DNA from: Deltaproteobacteria bacterium
GTDB taxonomy: Bacteria; Desulfobacterota; GWC2-55-46; S146-70
Length of the DNA stretch: 18,558 nt
Assembly: GCA_015492395.1 (NCBI GenBank)
Contig: WGFD01000196.1
Span: 1 to 18,558, forward strand
Direction of reading: 5' to 3'
Part shown: piece by piece, positions 7,845 to 14,990 of the stretch
Position numbering within the stretch: position 1 is the first letter of the stretch
Layout: each line of letters opens with the position of its first letter
Made by a program: the position numbers and the translations under genes
The notes under the pieces: generated by a model
The model's database searches: none
Told to the model about the DNA's origin: nothing
What the model saw: only the letters and a program-made list of their open reading frames with translations

Positions 7845-8204
7845 ACCATGATTCTTTGCTGCTTCGTAACGGTAAGTACCCATTAAGTAAGGCTGCTTCA
7901 CTGACACCTCTCTCTCCTGCCGGTTGGTTTTATTCCGTCGAACAACGCCGGCCTATCTTCTCACGCCACATACATGCCGCGCTAAAGTTTAGACGCCAGA
8001 TTGCCGATATAATAAAGGGGTATTATACCCGACGTAATAAATATTCATACAGAGCACCAGAACAAAGCGGATCAAGGCGCAACTAAGGTGGAAGACCGGG
8101 GCCTGCCTTCATTGTACGCCTCGACTACGAACCGGAAAGCAACGTCAGCATGTACGCTTATAACGATCTGCACAGAAAGTTCCAGGTTCCCGAGGGCATA
8201 ACAA
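7845..8204. other. Intergenic region between DUF1848 and SprA-related genes
   Basis: No intact gene is seen. The first 160 bases show no structure I can support apart from ATGGTT-G-AACCAT spanning the DUF1848 stop codon. The second half holds a -10 box, a perfect palindrome and a short coding-like stretch broken by a frameshift, described separately. Confidence 0.5.
8008..8030 (+). promoter_or_regulatory. Candidate -10 box and operator-like palindrome
   Basis: TATAAT lies at 8008-8013 and the palindrome GGGTATTATACCC at 8018-8030, so a bound regulator would cover the likely transcription start. The -35 region is poor (AAGTTT at 17-base spacing). Transcription from here would read into the SprA-related gene. 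Confidence 0.35.
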
Positions 8205-8215
8205 ATGATCGATAA
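8040..8215 (+). pseudogene. Small coding-like stretch broken by one frameshift
   Basis: Frame 8087-8215 has no stop until TAA 8213-8215. It encodes a credible protein tail (FIVRLDYEPESNVSMYAYND then LHRKFQVPEGITNDR) with GC-biased third positions like the neighbours. Its natural continuation upstream is in another frame (NIHTEHQNKADQGATKVED from 8040), joined at the run CCGGGG around 8096-8101, where one missing G would restore a single reading frame of roughly 58 residues. No ATG, GTG or TTG is in place at the upstream end. It overlaps the next gene's ATG (8205) by 11 bases, which suggests former or actual translational coupling. I do not recognise the family. It may be a real small gene with a sequencing error, a decayed gene, or chance. 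Confidence 0.35.
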
Positions 8216-8960
8216 GGTATCCTACACACCTTCCTTCTTGAGCCAGACGCAGTCGACAAACGGCCGCAGCAGTCGGAAGGAACTGGATAATGGAGAAGGG
8301 TTAAGCCAAGCAGCGGGATCAAACGGTCAGGATATCGTCGACATCTCCACCATAAGGCCCGTTCCGGCAAATCAAAGCGGCTACAAGGTATCCGACAGAC
8401 TAGAAGGGGAGGGGGAGCGGGATACAGTGAACGGTGAAGAAAAACTGACCACGGATGAAAAAGTAGAGATCGAAGGACAGAAGAGAAGAGACAGAGAGGT
8501 TCGCAAACACGAAGAGGCTCACATGGCAGCAGCGGGGCCATATGTCAGGGGCGGCCCTTCATACGAGTATCAAGTCGGGCCTGACGCCCGAAGATACGTT
8601 ACGGATGGCGAGGTCTCTATAGATACTTCGCCGGTCTCAAATGACCCGGATGCGACTATTAGAAAGGCCGAAACCATACGCAGGGCCGCGAATGCGCCCG
8701 CAGAACCTTCAAGCCAGGACCGTCAGGTGGAATCTCAGGCCTCACGGATGGAGGCCGATGCAAGGGCGGAAAAGGTAAAAGAGGCCCGGGAGGAATACGG
8801 CGAGGGAGAAGCCACCTCCAATACCGGCAGAGACGAAAGTGCAAAGATCGAAGTCCCTGGAGGAACAAGCATCAACGACGGTCCGGCGGCACGTGCTGGA
8901 GGTCACGCGTATGCCCGGGACACGTCCGAACCGTGGGGGACATTGGACGTAATCACCTGA
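8205..8960 (+). CDS. SprA-related putative metalloprotease (CJM1_0395-like)
   Basis: This 251-residue protein has a low-complexity polar N-terminus (about 1-85) and C-terminus (about 190-251) around a conserved core. The core contains RDREVRKHEEAHMAAAGPYV (about 96-115), GGPSYEYQVGPDARRYVTDG, EVSIDTSPV and PDATIRKAETIRRAANAPA, the signature of the SprA-related family annotated as putative metalloproteases. His102-Glu-Glu-Ala-His106 is the HExxH-type zinc motif; Glu136 in GEVSID is a plausible further ligand. No signal peptide is visible. ATG 8205 has GAGGG about nine bases upstream. It overlaps the end of a small coding-like stretch. Proteolytic activity has not been proven for this family as far as I know; the flanking regions look disordered. 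Confidence 0.85.
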   Translation: MIDKVSYTPSFLSQTQSTNGRSSRKELDNGEGLSQAAGSNGQDIVDISTIRPVPANQSGYKVSDRLEGEGERDTVNGEEKLTTDEKVEIEGQKRRDREVRKHEEAHMAAAGPYVRGGPSYEYQVGPDARRYVTDGEVSIDTSPVSNDPDATIRKAETIRRAANAPAEPSSQDRQVESQASRMEADARAEKVKEAREEYGEGEATSNTGRDESAKIEVPGGTSINDGPAARAGGHAYARDTSEPWGTLDVIT

Positions 8961-9121
8961 AGAAACATCCCTTCTCCAATAATCGATAAAACTCCCCTAT
9001 ACAAATCAAATCCAGGAACCACAGTAAGGAAGGTACGGATGTGTGAGTTATTGCAGAGAGTAACCCCGGCTTAAACTATTTACCGGTGCAAGACCGGAGC
9101 ACCATGAGCACAAACTTATTG

Positions 9122-9150
9122 TTGAGAAAAAAAACTAAGAAGTATATCAT
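9122..9150 (+). promoter_or_regulatory. Sigma-70 type promoter for the arginine genes
   Basis: TTGAGA (9122-9127) and TATCAT (9145-9150) each match the consensus at five of six positions and are exactly 17 bases apart, with an A-rich spacer. Transcription would begin near 9157, about 60 bases before the gene at 9218. Confidence 0.5.
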
Positions 9151-9217
9151 TCTCCTGTATCAGGATCGACATGTCTGCAAAACAGGGCAACGGCATTAAC
9201 CTACTACAGGTGCAGTT

Positions 9218-10438
9218 ATGAAAGAGTTTTACAAGATCGTTGAACTCAAAGGACATATCATAGAGTCCCTGATACTTCCCAAGATCTTCGATGAGATCCT
9301 GGACAGGGGCGGTGACTACGTTTCTGAAGAGATCAGGATAGGCAAGACAAAAAAGGACATGAGCTATGCCAGGATCAGGGTAACCGCACCGGAGGAGAAT
9401 CTGCTTAATAATATCCTGGACAGGCTCCATGAACTGGGAGCAACCTCCAAGGAGGATGAGGAGGTGATTTTAAAAACCGCAAGGAAGAATGGGGTATTTC
9501 CGGATGGATTCTATTCGACCACAAATCTGGATACCTATATATATTACAGGAAACGCTGGATAAAGGTCGAAGATATTTCCATGGACTGCTGTATCAGGGT
9601 GGATACCGGGCGGATGAAGGCGCAATCCCTTAAGATCTGTGATGTGAAAAGGGGTGATAAGTTTGTAATCGGTACAAGGGGGGTGCGCGTACTTTTACCT
9701 AAGCTGCCCTATAAGAAGGGTGTCTTCGAGTTTATGAGCAGCGGTGTCTCCTCGGAAAAACCAAAGGGGGTCATGATCAAGAGGATAGCGGAAGAGATAA
9801 TCGAACTAAAAAAAGGTAAGGCCTCGAAGATCCTCTTTGTATGCGGCCCGGCGATAATCCATACCGGATCGAGGGAGTACTTGGTCAGCCTGATAGAGCG
9901 GGGCTATGTCAGCACTCTCTTTGCAGGCAATGCCCTCGCGGTCCACGATATCGAGGTGTCACTGTACGGCACCTCCCTGGGAGTCTCTCTTGAAGAGGGT
10001 GTGGCCGCGCCGGGCGGCCACAACCACCACCTGCGCGCCATCAATACTATCAGATCGGCAGGTGGGATAAGGAATGCCGTAAAGAAAGGGATCCTGAGAA
10101 GCGGTGTGATGTATTCATGTATTAAGAGCGGATGTGCATTTCTCCTCGCCGGCTCCATACGTGACGACGGTCCCCTCCCTGAGGTTATTACTGACACCCT
10201 GGCCGCCCAGAGGTTGATGAAGAAGAAACTCAAAGGGGTCGATCTCGTAATCATGATCTCGACCATGCTCCACTCCATTGCTGTAGGGAATCTCCTGCCG
10301 GCCAGGGCCAGGACCATATGCGTCGATATCAACCCCGCGGTTGTTACTAAACTCGCCGACAGGGGCACACATCAGGCAACCGGTTTGATCATGGATGTAA
10401 AAACCTTTTTAAGAGAACTCTGCGATAACCTGCCGTGA
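9218..10438 (+). CDS. LOR/SDH-domain (TIGR00300) ornithine cyclodeaminase-type protein
   Basis: This 406-residue protein matches the TIGR00300 / LOR-SDH domain family over its length. Conserved blocks include FYSTTN (98-103), VFEFMSSGVSSEKP (169-182), CGPAIIHTG (209-217), LFAGNALAVHDIE (234-246), LYGTSLGV (249-256), AGSIRDDGPLPEVITD (311-326), TMLHSIAVGNLLPA (349-362) and VDINPAVVTKLADRG (369-383). In cyanobacteria this domain is the C-terminal half of ArgZ/AgrE, where it converts ornithine to proline and ammonia using bound NAD; stand-alone archaeal versions also act as ornithine cyclodeaminases. The next gene, overlapping by four bases (GTGA), encodes the other half of that fusion, which strongly supports this role here. 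ATG 9218 follows AGGTG. It is unrelated to the classical Ocd/Mu-crystallin family, so naming it only ornithine cyclodeaminase can mislead. Confidence 0.9.
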   Translation: MKEFYKIVELKGHIIESLILPKIFDEILDRGGDYVSEEIRIGKTKKDMSYARIRVTAPEENLLNNILDRLHELGATSKEDEEVILKTARKNGVFPDGFYSTTNLDTYIYYRKRWIKVEDISMDCCIRVDTGRMKAQSLKICDVKRGDKFVIGTRGVRVLLPKLPYKKGVFEFMSSGVSSEKPKGVMIKRIAEEIIELKKGKASKILFVCGPAIIHTGSREYLVSLIERGYVSTLFAGNALAVHDIEVSLYGTSLGVSLEEGVAAPGGHNHHLRAINTIRSAGGIRNAVKKGILRSGVMYSCIKSGCAFLLAGSIRDDGPLPEVITDTLAAQRLMKKKLKGVDLVIMISTMLHSIAVGNLLPARARTICVDINPAVVTKLADRGTHQATGLIMDVKTFLRELCDNLP

Positions 10439-11244
10439 CAGAACTCCTACTCTGCCCCCCAACCTATTACACCGTCGACTATGAGATAAACCCATGGATG
10501 CACATCCACAACAAACCGGACAGGGAATTGGCGGAGTCGCAGTGGACGGCATTCTACCGGCTTCTTACTGAGTTGAAGGTTACGGTCCACAGGATCGACC
10601 CGAAACCCGGCCTCCCCGACATGGTCTTTACCGCCAACGGGGGGCTGGTCTTCGGAAACAAGTTCATCGTAAGCAACTTCAGACACGCAGAAAGGGCAAA
10701 GGAGGCCCCAGTCTTCGCCTCATGGTTCAAGAACAGGGGATATGAAGTGGTTCACCTTCCTCGGGATCGTTACTTCGAGGGGGAAGGAGACGCCTTAATG
10801 TTCGGCGATACACTTGTCGCCGGCTTTAAATTCAGATCCGACATACATTCACACAGGTATATCGGAGAGGTAATAGGAAGGAGGGTGATATCTCTAGAGC
10901 TCGCGAGCCCCAACTTCTACCACCTCGACACCTGCTTCTGTCCACTGAATGACGAAACGGCTATCTACTATCCGGAGGCATTCGACTCTTACGGCAGAGA
11001 GGTTTTGAAGCACATCATCCCAAACCTTATAGAGGTGGGCAGAAAGGATGCAATGAACTTTTGCTGTAATGCCGTGGTCAGCGGGAAGAACGTGATAATG
11101 AATAATTGCTCTGCCGAACTGAGGAGGAGAATGGAGACCCTCGGCCTCAACGTATTCCAGTTGAGCTTCAGTGAATTCATAAAGGCCGGCGGAAGCAGCA
11201 AGTGCCTTTCGCTGTACCTTAAATCTCCACACAACGAACCGTAG
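10435..11244 (+). CDS. Arginine dihydrolase-type amidinotransferase-fold enzyme
   Basis: This 269-residue protein resembles the N-terminal half of cyanobacterial ArgZ/AgrE, which cleaves arginine to ornithine, CO2 and two ammonia. Conserved positions are visible: YEINPWM (16-22), PDMVFTANGG (61-70, Asn68), FEGEGDAL (114-121), His163 in HLDTCFCPL, Asn212 in CCNAV, and the catalytic-type Cys257 in AGGSSKC. Relatives in the same superfamily include dimethylargininases and arginine deiminases, so the exact reaction is inferred from similarity and neighbourhood. It starts at GTG 10435, overlapping the stop codon of the LOR/SDH gene, so the two are translationally coupled. A terminator follows ten bases after its stop. 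Together the pair would convert arginine to proline with release of nitrogen and carbon. Confidence 0.88.
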   Translation: MTELLLCPPTYYTVDYEINPWMHIHNKPDRELAESQWTAFYRLLTELKVTVHRIDPKPGLPDMVFTANGGLVFGNKFIVSNFRHAERAKEAPVFASWFKNRGYEVVHLPRDRYFEGEGDALMFGDTLVAGFKFRSDIHSHRYIGEVIGRRVISLELASPNFYHLDTCFCPLNDETAIYYPEAFDSYGREVLKHIIPNLIEVGRKDAMNFCCNAVVSGKNVIMNNCSAELRRRMETLGLNVFQLSFSEFIKAGGSSKCLSLYLKSPHNEP

Positions 11245-11253
11245 GGAATCCTC

Positions 11254-11276
11254 AAGTGTAAGGAACGCTTCTTTTT
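11254..11276 (+). terminator. Intrinsic terminator after the arginine genes
   Basis: AAGTGT (11254-11259), loop AAGGA and ACGCTT (11265-11270) form a six-pair stem with one G-U pair, followed by C and TTTTT (11272-11276). It starts ten bases after the stop codon. The stem is short, so termination may be partial. Confidence 0.5.
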
Positions 11277-11326
11277 GTATTCGCCCTTCGGTTACGTCCA
11301 AGAAGACGGATGCCTTCAGTATTGCA

Positions 11327-11354
11327 TTGACATTAACGGTGGTTGAAGTAGAAT
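11327..11354 (+). promoter_or_regulatory. Sigma-70 type promoter for the amino-acid dehydrogenase
   Basis: TTGACA (11327-11332) is a perfect -35 and TAGAAT (11349-11354) matches the -10 at five of six positions, with 16 bases between. Transcription should begin near 11361, giving a leader of about 60 bases. Confidence 0.65.
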
Positions 11355-11357
11355 TAT

Positions 11358-11373
11358 TCCATTGTCGAATGGA
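11358..11373 (+). promoter_or_regulatory. Operator-like palindrome at the transcription start
   Basis: TCCATT-GTCG-AATGGA is a perfect six-base inverted repeat lying over the predicted transcription start of the dehydrogenase gene. It could be a repressor site or a small 5' hairpin in the mRNA. Confidence 0.35.
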
Positions 11374-11419
11374 TCAAATCCACATCACCGGAAAGGTCTA
11401 AAATATTTACTATGGACAT

Positions 11420-12538
11420 ATGCTTATGGGAGATATCTTCAAGCTTGCAGACTGGCTGGGACCGGCAAAGGTAATCCATCTACATGAACCTTCAATAGGT
11501 TTGAAGGCCGTCCTGGTAGTGGACAATGTGGCTCAGGGACCCTCCATAGGGGGATTACGCATGGCACCAGACGTAAGCACGGAGGAGTGCGCCAGGCTTG
11601 CCAGGGCTATGACACTGAAGAACGCCGCCGCCGGGCTATCTCACGGAGGGGGCAAGTCCGTTATCTACGGTAACCCCAGGATGGGGCTGCCGGAGAAGGA
11701 GCGCCTGATACGCGCCATGGCCTGCTCACTCCGTGATATCAAAGACTATATATTCGGACCCGACATGGGCACCACCGAGGAGTGCATGGCCTGGGTCAAT
11801 GATGAAATCGGCAGGGCGCTGGGGCTGCCGAAAGAGATCGGAGGTATCCCTCTCGATGAGATAGGCGCTACAGGCTGGGGGCTCAGCCATGCAGTGGAGG
11901 TTGCCCTGGACTACTGTGACTTCACGCTCGAAGGGGCGAGGATCGCCATCCAGGGTTTTGGAGCGGTCGGCAAGCACACGGCCCGCTTCCTTGTTGCAAA
12001 GGGCGCCCTACTGGTAGGGGCGGCGGATTCATCGGCGACTATATACAACCCCAACGGCCTGGATGTGGAGGAGCTCATCGAGGTCAAAGACTCCGGCAAG
12101 AGCGTTGGAGACTATTCCGGCGGTAAGAGACTCGATCGGGGGGCTGTGATCGACATCGAATGCGATATCTGGGTGCCTGCGGCCCGTCCAGACGTCATCA
12201 CAGAGGAAAACGTGCACCGGTTGAAAACGAAGCTGGTGATCGAGGGGGCCAACATCCCCATAACCCCATGTGCCGAAGAGTATCTCCATAAAAACGGCAT
12301 ACTCTGTGTTCCGGACTTTATCGCAAACGCAGGAGGGGTAATCTGCGCAGCGATGGAGTACCAGGGGATGTGTCAGAGTGCGGCATTAGAAACCATAAAA
12401 GAGAAGCTGTGCAATAATACAAGGATAGTCCTGGAGGAGTCCAGGACCGAGGGGATCCTGCCCCGTAAAGCGGCAGAAAACCTTGCCATAGAGAGGGTAA
12501 AGAGGGCTATGGCCCTGAGGCGGTGGTCCATCTTTTAA
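11420..12538 (+). CDS. Leucine/valine-type amino-acid dehydrogenase (Glu/Leu/Phe/Val family)
   Basis: This 372-residue enzyme catalyses reversible NAD-linked oxidative deamination of an amino acid to its 2-oxoacid. GGLRMAPDV (44-52) and MTLKNAAAGLSHGGGKSVI (64-82) contain the substrate lysine Lys67 and catalytic Lys79, matching Lys68 and Lys80 of Bacillus leucine dehydrogenase; Asp115 in GPDMGT is the catalytic aspartate. The cofactor domain has GFGAVG (179-184), and NAGGVI follows near 305. KNAAAGL and GGGK resemble leucine rather than glutamate dehydrogenases, which usually have KCAV and GGAKGG. It has its own promoter. ATG 11420 or ATG 11426 could start it; neither has a strong ribosome binding site. 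The downstream oxoacid oxidoreductase and acyl-CoA synthetase fit a branched-chain substrate. Exact specificity is inference. Confidence 0.9.
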   Translation: MLMGDIFKLADWLGPAKVIHLHEPSIGLKAVLVVDNVAQGPSIGGLRMAPDVSTEECARLARAMTLKNAAAGLSHGGGKSVIYGNPRMGLPEKERLIRAMACSLRDIKDYIFGPDMGTTEECMAWVNDEIGRALGLPKEIGGIPLDEIGATGWGLSHAVEVALDYCDFTLEGARIAIQGFGAVGKHTARFLVAKGALLVGAADSSATIYNPNGLDVEELIEVKDSGKSVGDYSGGKRLDRGAVIDIECDIWVPAARPDVITEENVHRLKTKLVIEGANIPITPCAEEYLHKNGILCVPDFIANAGGVICAAMEYQGMCQSAALETIKEKLCNNTRIVLEESRTEGILPRKAAENLAIERVKRAMALRRWSIF

Positions 12539-12819
12539 GAAAAGATCCGGTTCGTTCAGATCTTCCGTGGCGTAAGGATGCGCCGTTGTTTTTGATGGCT
12601 GCAAACCATTTAAAGTGACAAGAAAGAGAATATCGAATCTTCCTCTTTCGTCTCCGAATGATCTTGTGATGAGCTATTCCGAGGTTTCTTGAAAGATACA
12701 CAATGAGCGCACTCCCGGTCTTTTGCTGGAGGAAGCTTCGAGGCAACTCTTTGTTAATATTGTATGAGGGGTGGGAAACCATACCTGCATACGAATCCAG
12801 TCTTTAAACGGAGCGTACC

Positions 12820-13746
12820 ATGTACCGCATACGTTTCCACGGCCGCGGGGGACAGGGGATAAAGACGGCAAGCCGCATCCTCGGTACGACCCTCTTCATG
12901 GAGGGTTTCGAGGTACAGGACGGACCAAGGTATGGAGCCGAGCGGCGCGGTGCTCCTATGTTCGCCTATGTACGTGCTTCCATGGAACCGATTCAGGAAC
13001 GCGGGATTATACGCCTGCCAGACCTTGTAATAGTGACCGATGACAGTCTAATACCCATACCGGCCGCCGGAGTGCTTACCGGTGTGGCGGAACGAACCGT
13101 TCTGCTTATAAACAGCGACGAGGAACCAGGGCTCTGGAGAGAGAGACTTGCACTTGCTGGACCGATCCTTACCCTGCCTGCGGCTGCGCACGCACCGCAT
13201 ATAAATACGCAACTAACCAGCGTCCTAAGTACCGGTGCTGCCGCGAACCTGATCGGCGTAATATCCCGCAGGACCCTGGAAGAGGCTATCCGTAAGGAAC
13301 TCGCACCGCTTGGTGCAGGAGCAGTGGAAGTAAACCTGGAAAATGGACTGAAGGCATTTGACCTTACAGTGGTGCTAAAGGGCTCGGTAAGAGAGGGTGG
13401 AAAAACCCAGGCCGCCTCTTATGATCCTCCTGACTGGATCGACCTTCCATTCGAAGAGGCCGCTATCTCGGCACCCGCCATTCACGCCACTGCCACCAGT
13501 GAAAGAGTAAAGACCGGTGTCTGGCGCACTATGCGCCCTGTCATAGACTATAGCCTCTGCAACCGCTGCTGGTGGATATGCAGCACCTTCTGCGCCGACG
13601 GGGTGATAAGAGTTGATGAAGAGGGCTACCCAAGGATAGATTACGAACACTGCAAGGGCTGCATGATATGCGTAGCACAGTGCCCACGCCATGCCATCTC
13701 GGCCATACCAGAGCATGGTGAAGACACCGGAGAGAGGCAAGAATGA
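12820..13746 (+). CDS. 2-oxoacid:ferredoxin oxidoreductase, fused gamma-delta subunit
   Basis: The 308-residue protein joins a gamma domain (about 1-190; FHGRGGQGIKTASRIL at 6-21 and YGAERRGAP at 38-46) to a two-cluster ferredoxin delta domain (about 235-295). The complex converts a 2-oxoacid and CoA to acyl-CoA and CO2, passing electrons to ferredoxin, and can run in reverse. The second cluster motif is regular (Cys278, 281, 284, 288, then Pro). The first is unusual: Cys247-x2-Cys250-x3-Cys254-x3-Cys258, one residue longer than normal, and alanine replaces the usual proline. A linker of about 45 residues separates the domains. ATG 12820 has GGAG seven bases upstream. The stop overlaps the alpha subunit start (ATGA). 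It begins a tight operon after a 281-base gap. Confidence 0.92.
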   Translation: MYRIRFHGRGGQGIKTASRILGTTLFMEGFEVQDGPRYGAERRGAPMFAYVRASMEPIQERGIIRLPDLVIVTDDSLIPIPAAGVLTGVAERTVLLINSDEEPGLWRERLALAGPILTLPAAAHAPHINTQLTSVLSTGAAANLIGVISRRTLEEAIRKELAPLGAGAVEVNLENGLKAFDLTVVLKGSVREGGKTQAASYDPPDWIDLPFEEAAISAPAIHATATSERVKTGVWRTMRPVIDYSLCNRCWWICSTFCADGVIRVDEEGYPRIDYEHCKGCMICVAQCPRHAISAIPEHGEDTGERQE

Positions 13747-14990
13747 AGCGTACACTATTGACAGGCAATAGTGCAGCTGCATGGGGTGCGCGCCTGGCCG
13801 ACGTAGACTATGTGCCCGCCTTCCCGATAACTCCACAGACCGAGATCATTGAAACTATCGCAGAGTGGATAGACGGGGGCAGGATGCGGAGTCGCATGGT
13901 AACCCTTGAGTCGGAACACTCTATGATTACGGCCGCCGGCGCCGCAGCGGCTACCGGTGTGAGGGTGTTCACAGCGACGTCCAGCCAGGGACTCCTCTAT
14001 GGGATGGAGATGCTCTATACGGTAGCCGGCTGGCGGGTGCCATTCGTCTTGGTCAACGTCTCCCGCGGGTTATCAGCCCCGATCACCCTGGAACCAGACC
14101 ACAACGACGTACTGGCAGCAAGGGACAGCGGCTTTCTGCAGATCCATTGCGCTACATGCCAGGAGGTGCTGGATAGTATAATCCTTGCGTTCAGGCTGGC
14201 GGAAGACAAAAGAGTAAGACTGCCGGTGATAGTCAATATGGATGGCTTCTATCTCTCATTCACTAGAGAGCCGGTGGAGATCCCCGACACCGGGAGTGTA
14301 AGGCAGTTCCTTCCCCCCTTAGACGCCGGGGATATTTCCTTTCGCGCGAGCGCGCCTATAAGCCAGGCAACGGCCGTTCTCGGCGGCTCACCTTACTCAT
14401 ACTTCCGCTATGAAAGCCACATGGCGGCGACCAACGGACTTGCCGTCTACGATGAAGCCGCAGAGTCATTCGCCGGACTGTTCGGGAGGTCATACGGTAC
14501 CGTCGAGGAGTATCGCATGGAGGGGGCAGAGATTGTCTTCGTCATGGTCGGCTCCTTCGCTACCAAGGCCAGAGAGGCCGTCGACCGCCTGCGCGGGGCC
14601 GGCCGTCCTGTGGGACTCCTGCGGCCGAGGCTGCTGCGCCCCTTCCCCGGCAAAGCCCTCAGGAAGCTCTTGGCAGGGAGGAAGGGGGTAATGGTAATAG
14701 ATCAAAACCTCTCCATGGGTAAGGGCGGTGTGCTCCACATGGAGCTGGCATCCGCGCTTTACGGTCATCCGGACGCTCCCCCCGTGCTTACAAGCTTTAT
14801 CGGAGGCCTGGGCGGGCGTGACATCACTCCCGAGGAGTTCTATGAAATGGTTGCCGTCACAGAGAAGGCTATCAAAGACGGCAGTACACCGCCTCCGCGG
14901 TTGCTGTATACCAAACGCGAACTCGACGAAGTCAGGAAGCTCCAGGCCATAGCAAATGTGGAGCGCCGGGAAACGGGAAAAGGCGAATGA
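13743..14990 (+). CDS. 2-oxoacid:ferredoxin oxidoreductase, alpha subunit
   Basis: This 415-residue protein is the alpha subunit of a pyruvate/2-ketoisovalerate-type ferredoxin oxidoreductase. GNSAAAWGARLADVDYVPAF leads into PITPQTEII (27-35), the thiamine-diphosphate pyrimidine-domain motif. ESEHSMITAAGAAAATGVRV and FTATSSQGLLYGMEMLY are also characteristic, and the C-terminal half holds the transketolase-C-like domain (VGLLRPRLLRPFP, MVIDQNLSMGKGG). It overlaps its neighbours by four bases on both sides (ATGA), a sign of coordinated subunit synthesis. The substrate cannot be read from this subunit alone; the leucine-dehydrogenase-type gene upstream and the acyl-CoA synthetase downstream favour branched-chain 2-oxoacids over pyruvate. 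Confidence 0.93.
   Translation: MKRTLLTGNSAAAWGARLADVDYVPAFPITPQTEIIETIAEWIDGGRMRSRMVTLESEHSMITAAGAAAATGVRVFTATSSQGLLYGMEMLYTVAGWRVPFVLVNVSRGLSAPITLEPDHNDVLAARDSGFLQIHCATCQEVLDSIILAFRLAEDKRVRLPVIVNMDGFYLSFTREPVEIPDTGSVRQFLPPLDAGDISFRASAPISQATAVLGGSPYSYFRYESHMAATNGLAVYDEAAESFAGLFGRSYGTVEEYRMEGAEIVFVMVGSFATKAREAVDRLRGAGRPVGLLRPRLLRPFPGKALRKLLAGRKGVMVIDQNLSMGKGGVLHMELASALYGHPDAPPVLTSFIGGLGGRDITPEEFYEMVAVTEKAIKDGSTPPPRLLYTKRELDEVRKLQAIANVERRETGKGE

Noticed and set aside
9030..9110. Possible cyclic-di-GMP or guanidine riboswitch
   Set aside because: Stems and a CCGG motif are present but the conserved core sequences of the known classes are missing.
9904..10368. 154-residue open frame on the minus strand
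   Set aside because: It is antisense to the most conserved part of the LOR/SDH gene and shows no recognisable domain.
12530..12649. Hairpins ATCTTTT-AAG-AAAAGAT at the dehydrogenase stop codon and GAAAGAG...CTCTTTC further on, as terminators
   Set aside because: Neither is followed by a T-run, the first is AT-rich with a three-base loop, and the second has a 14-base loop; not enough to call termination.
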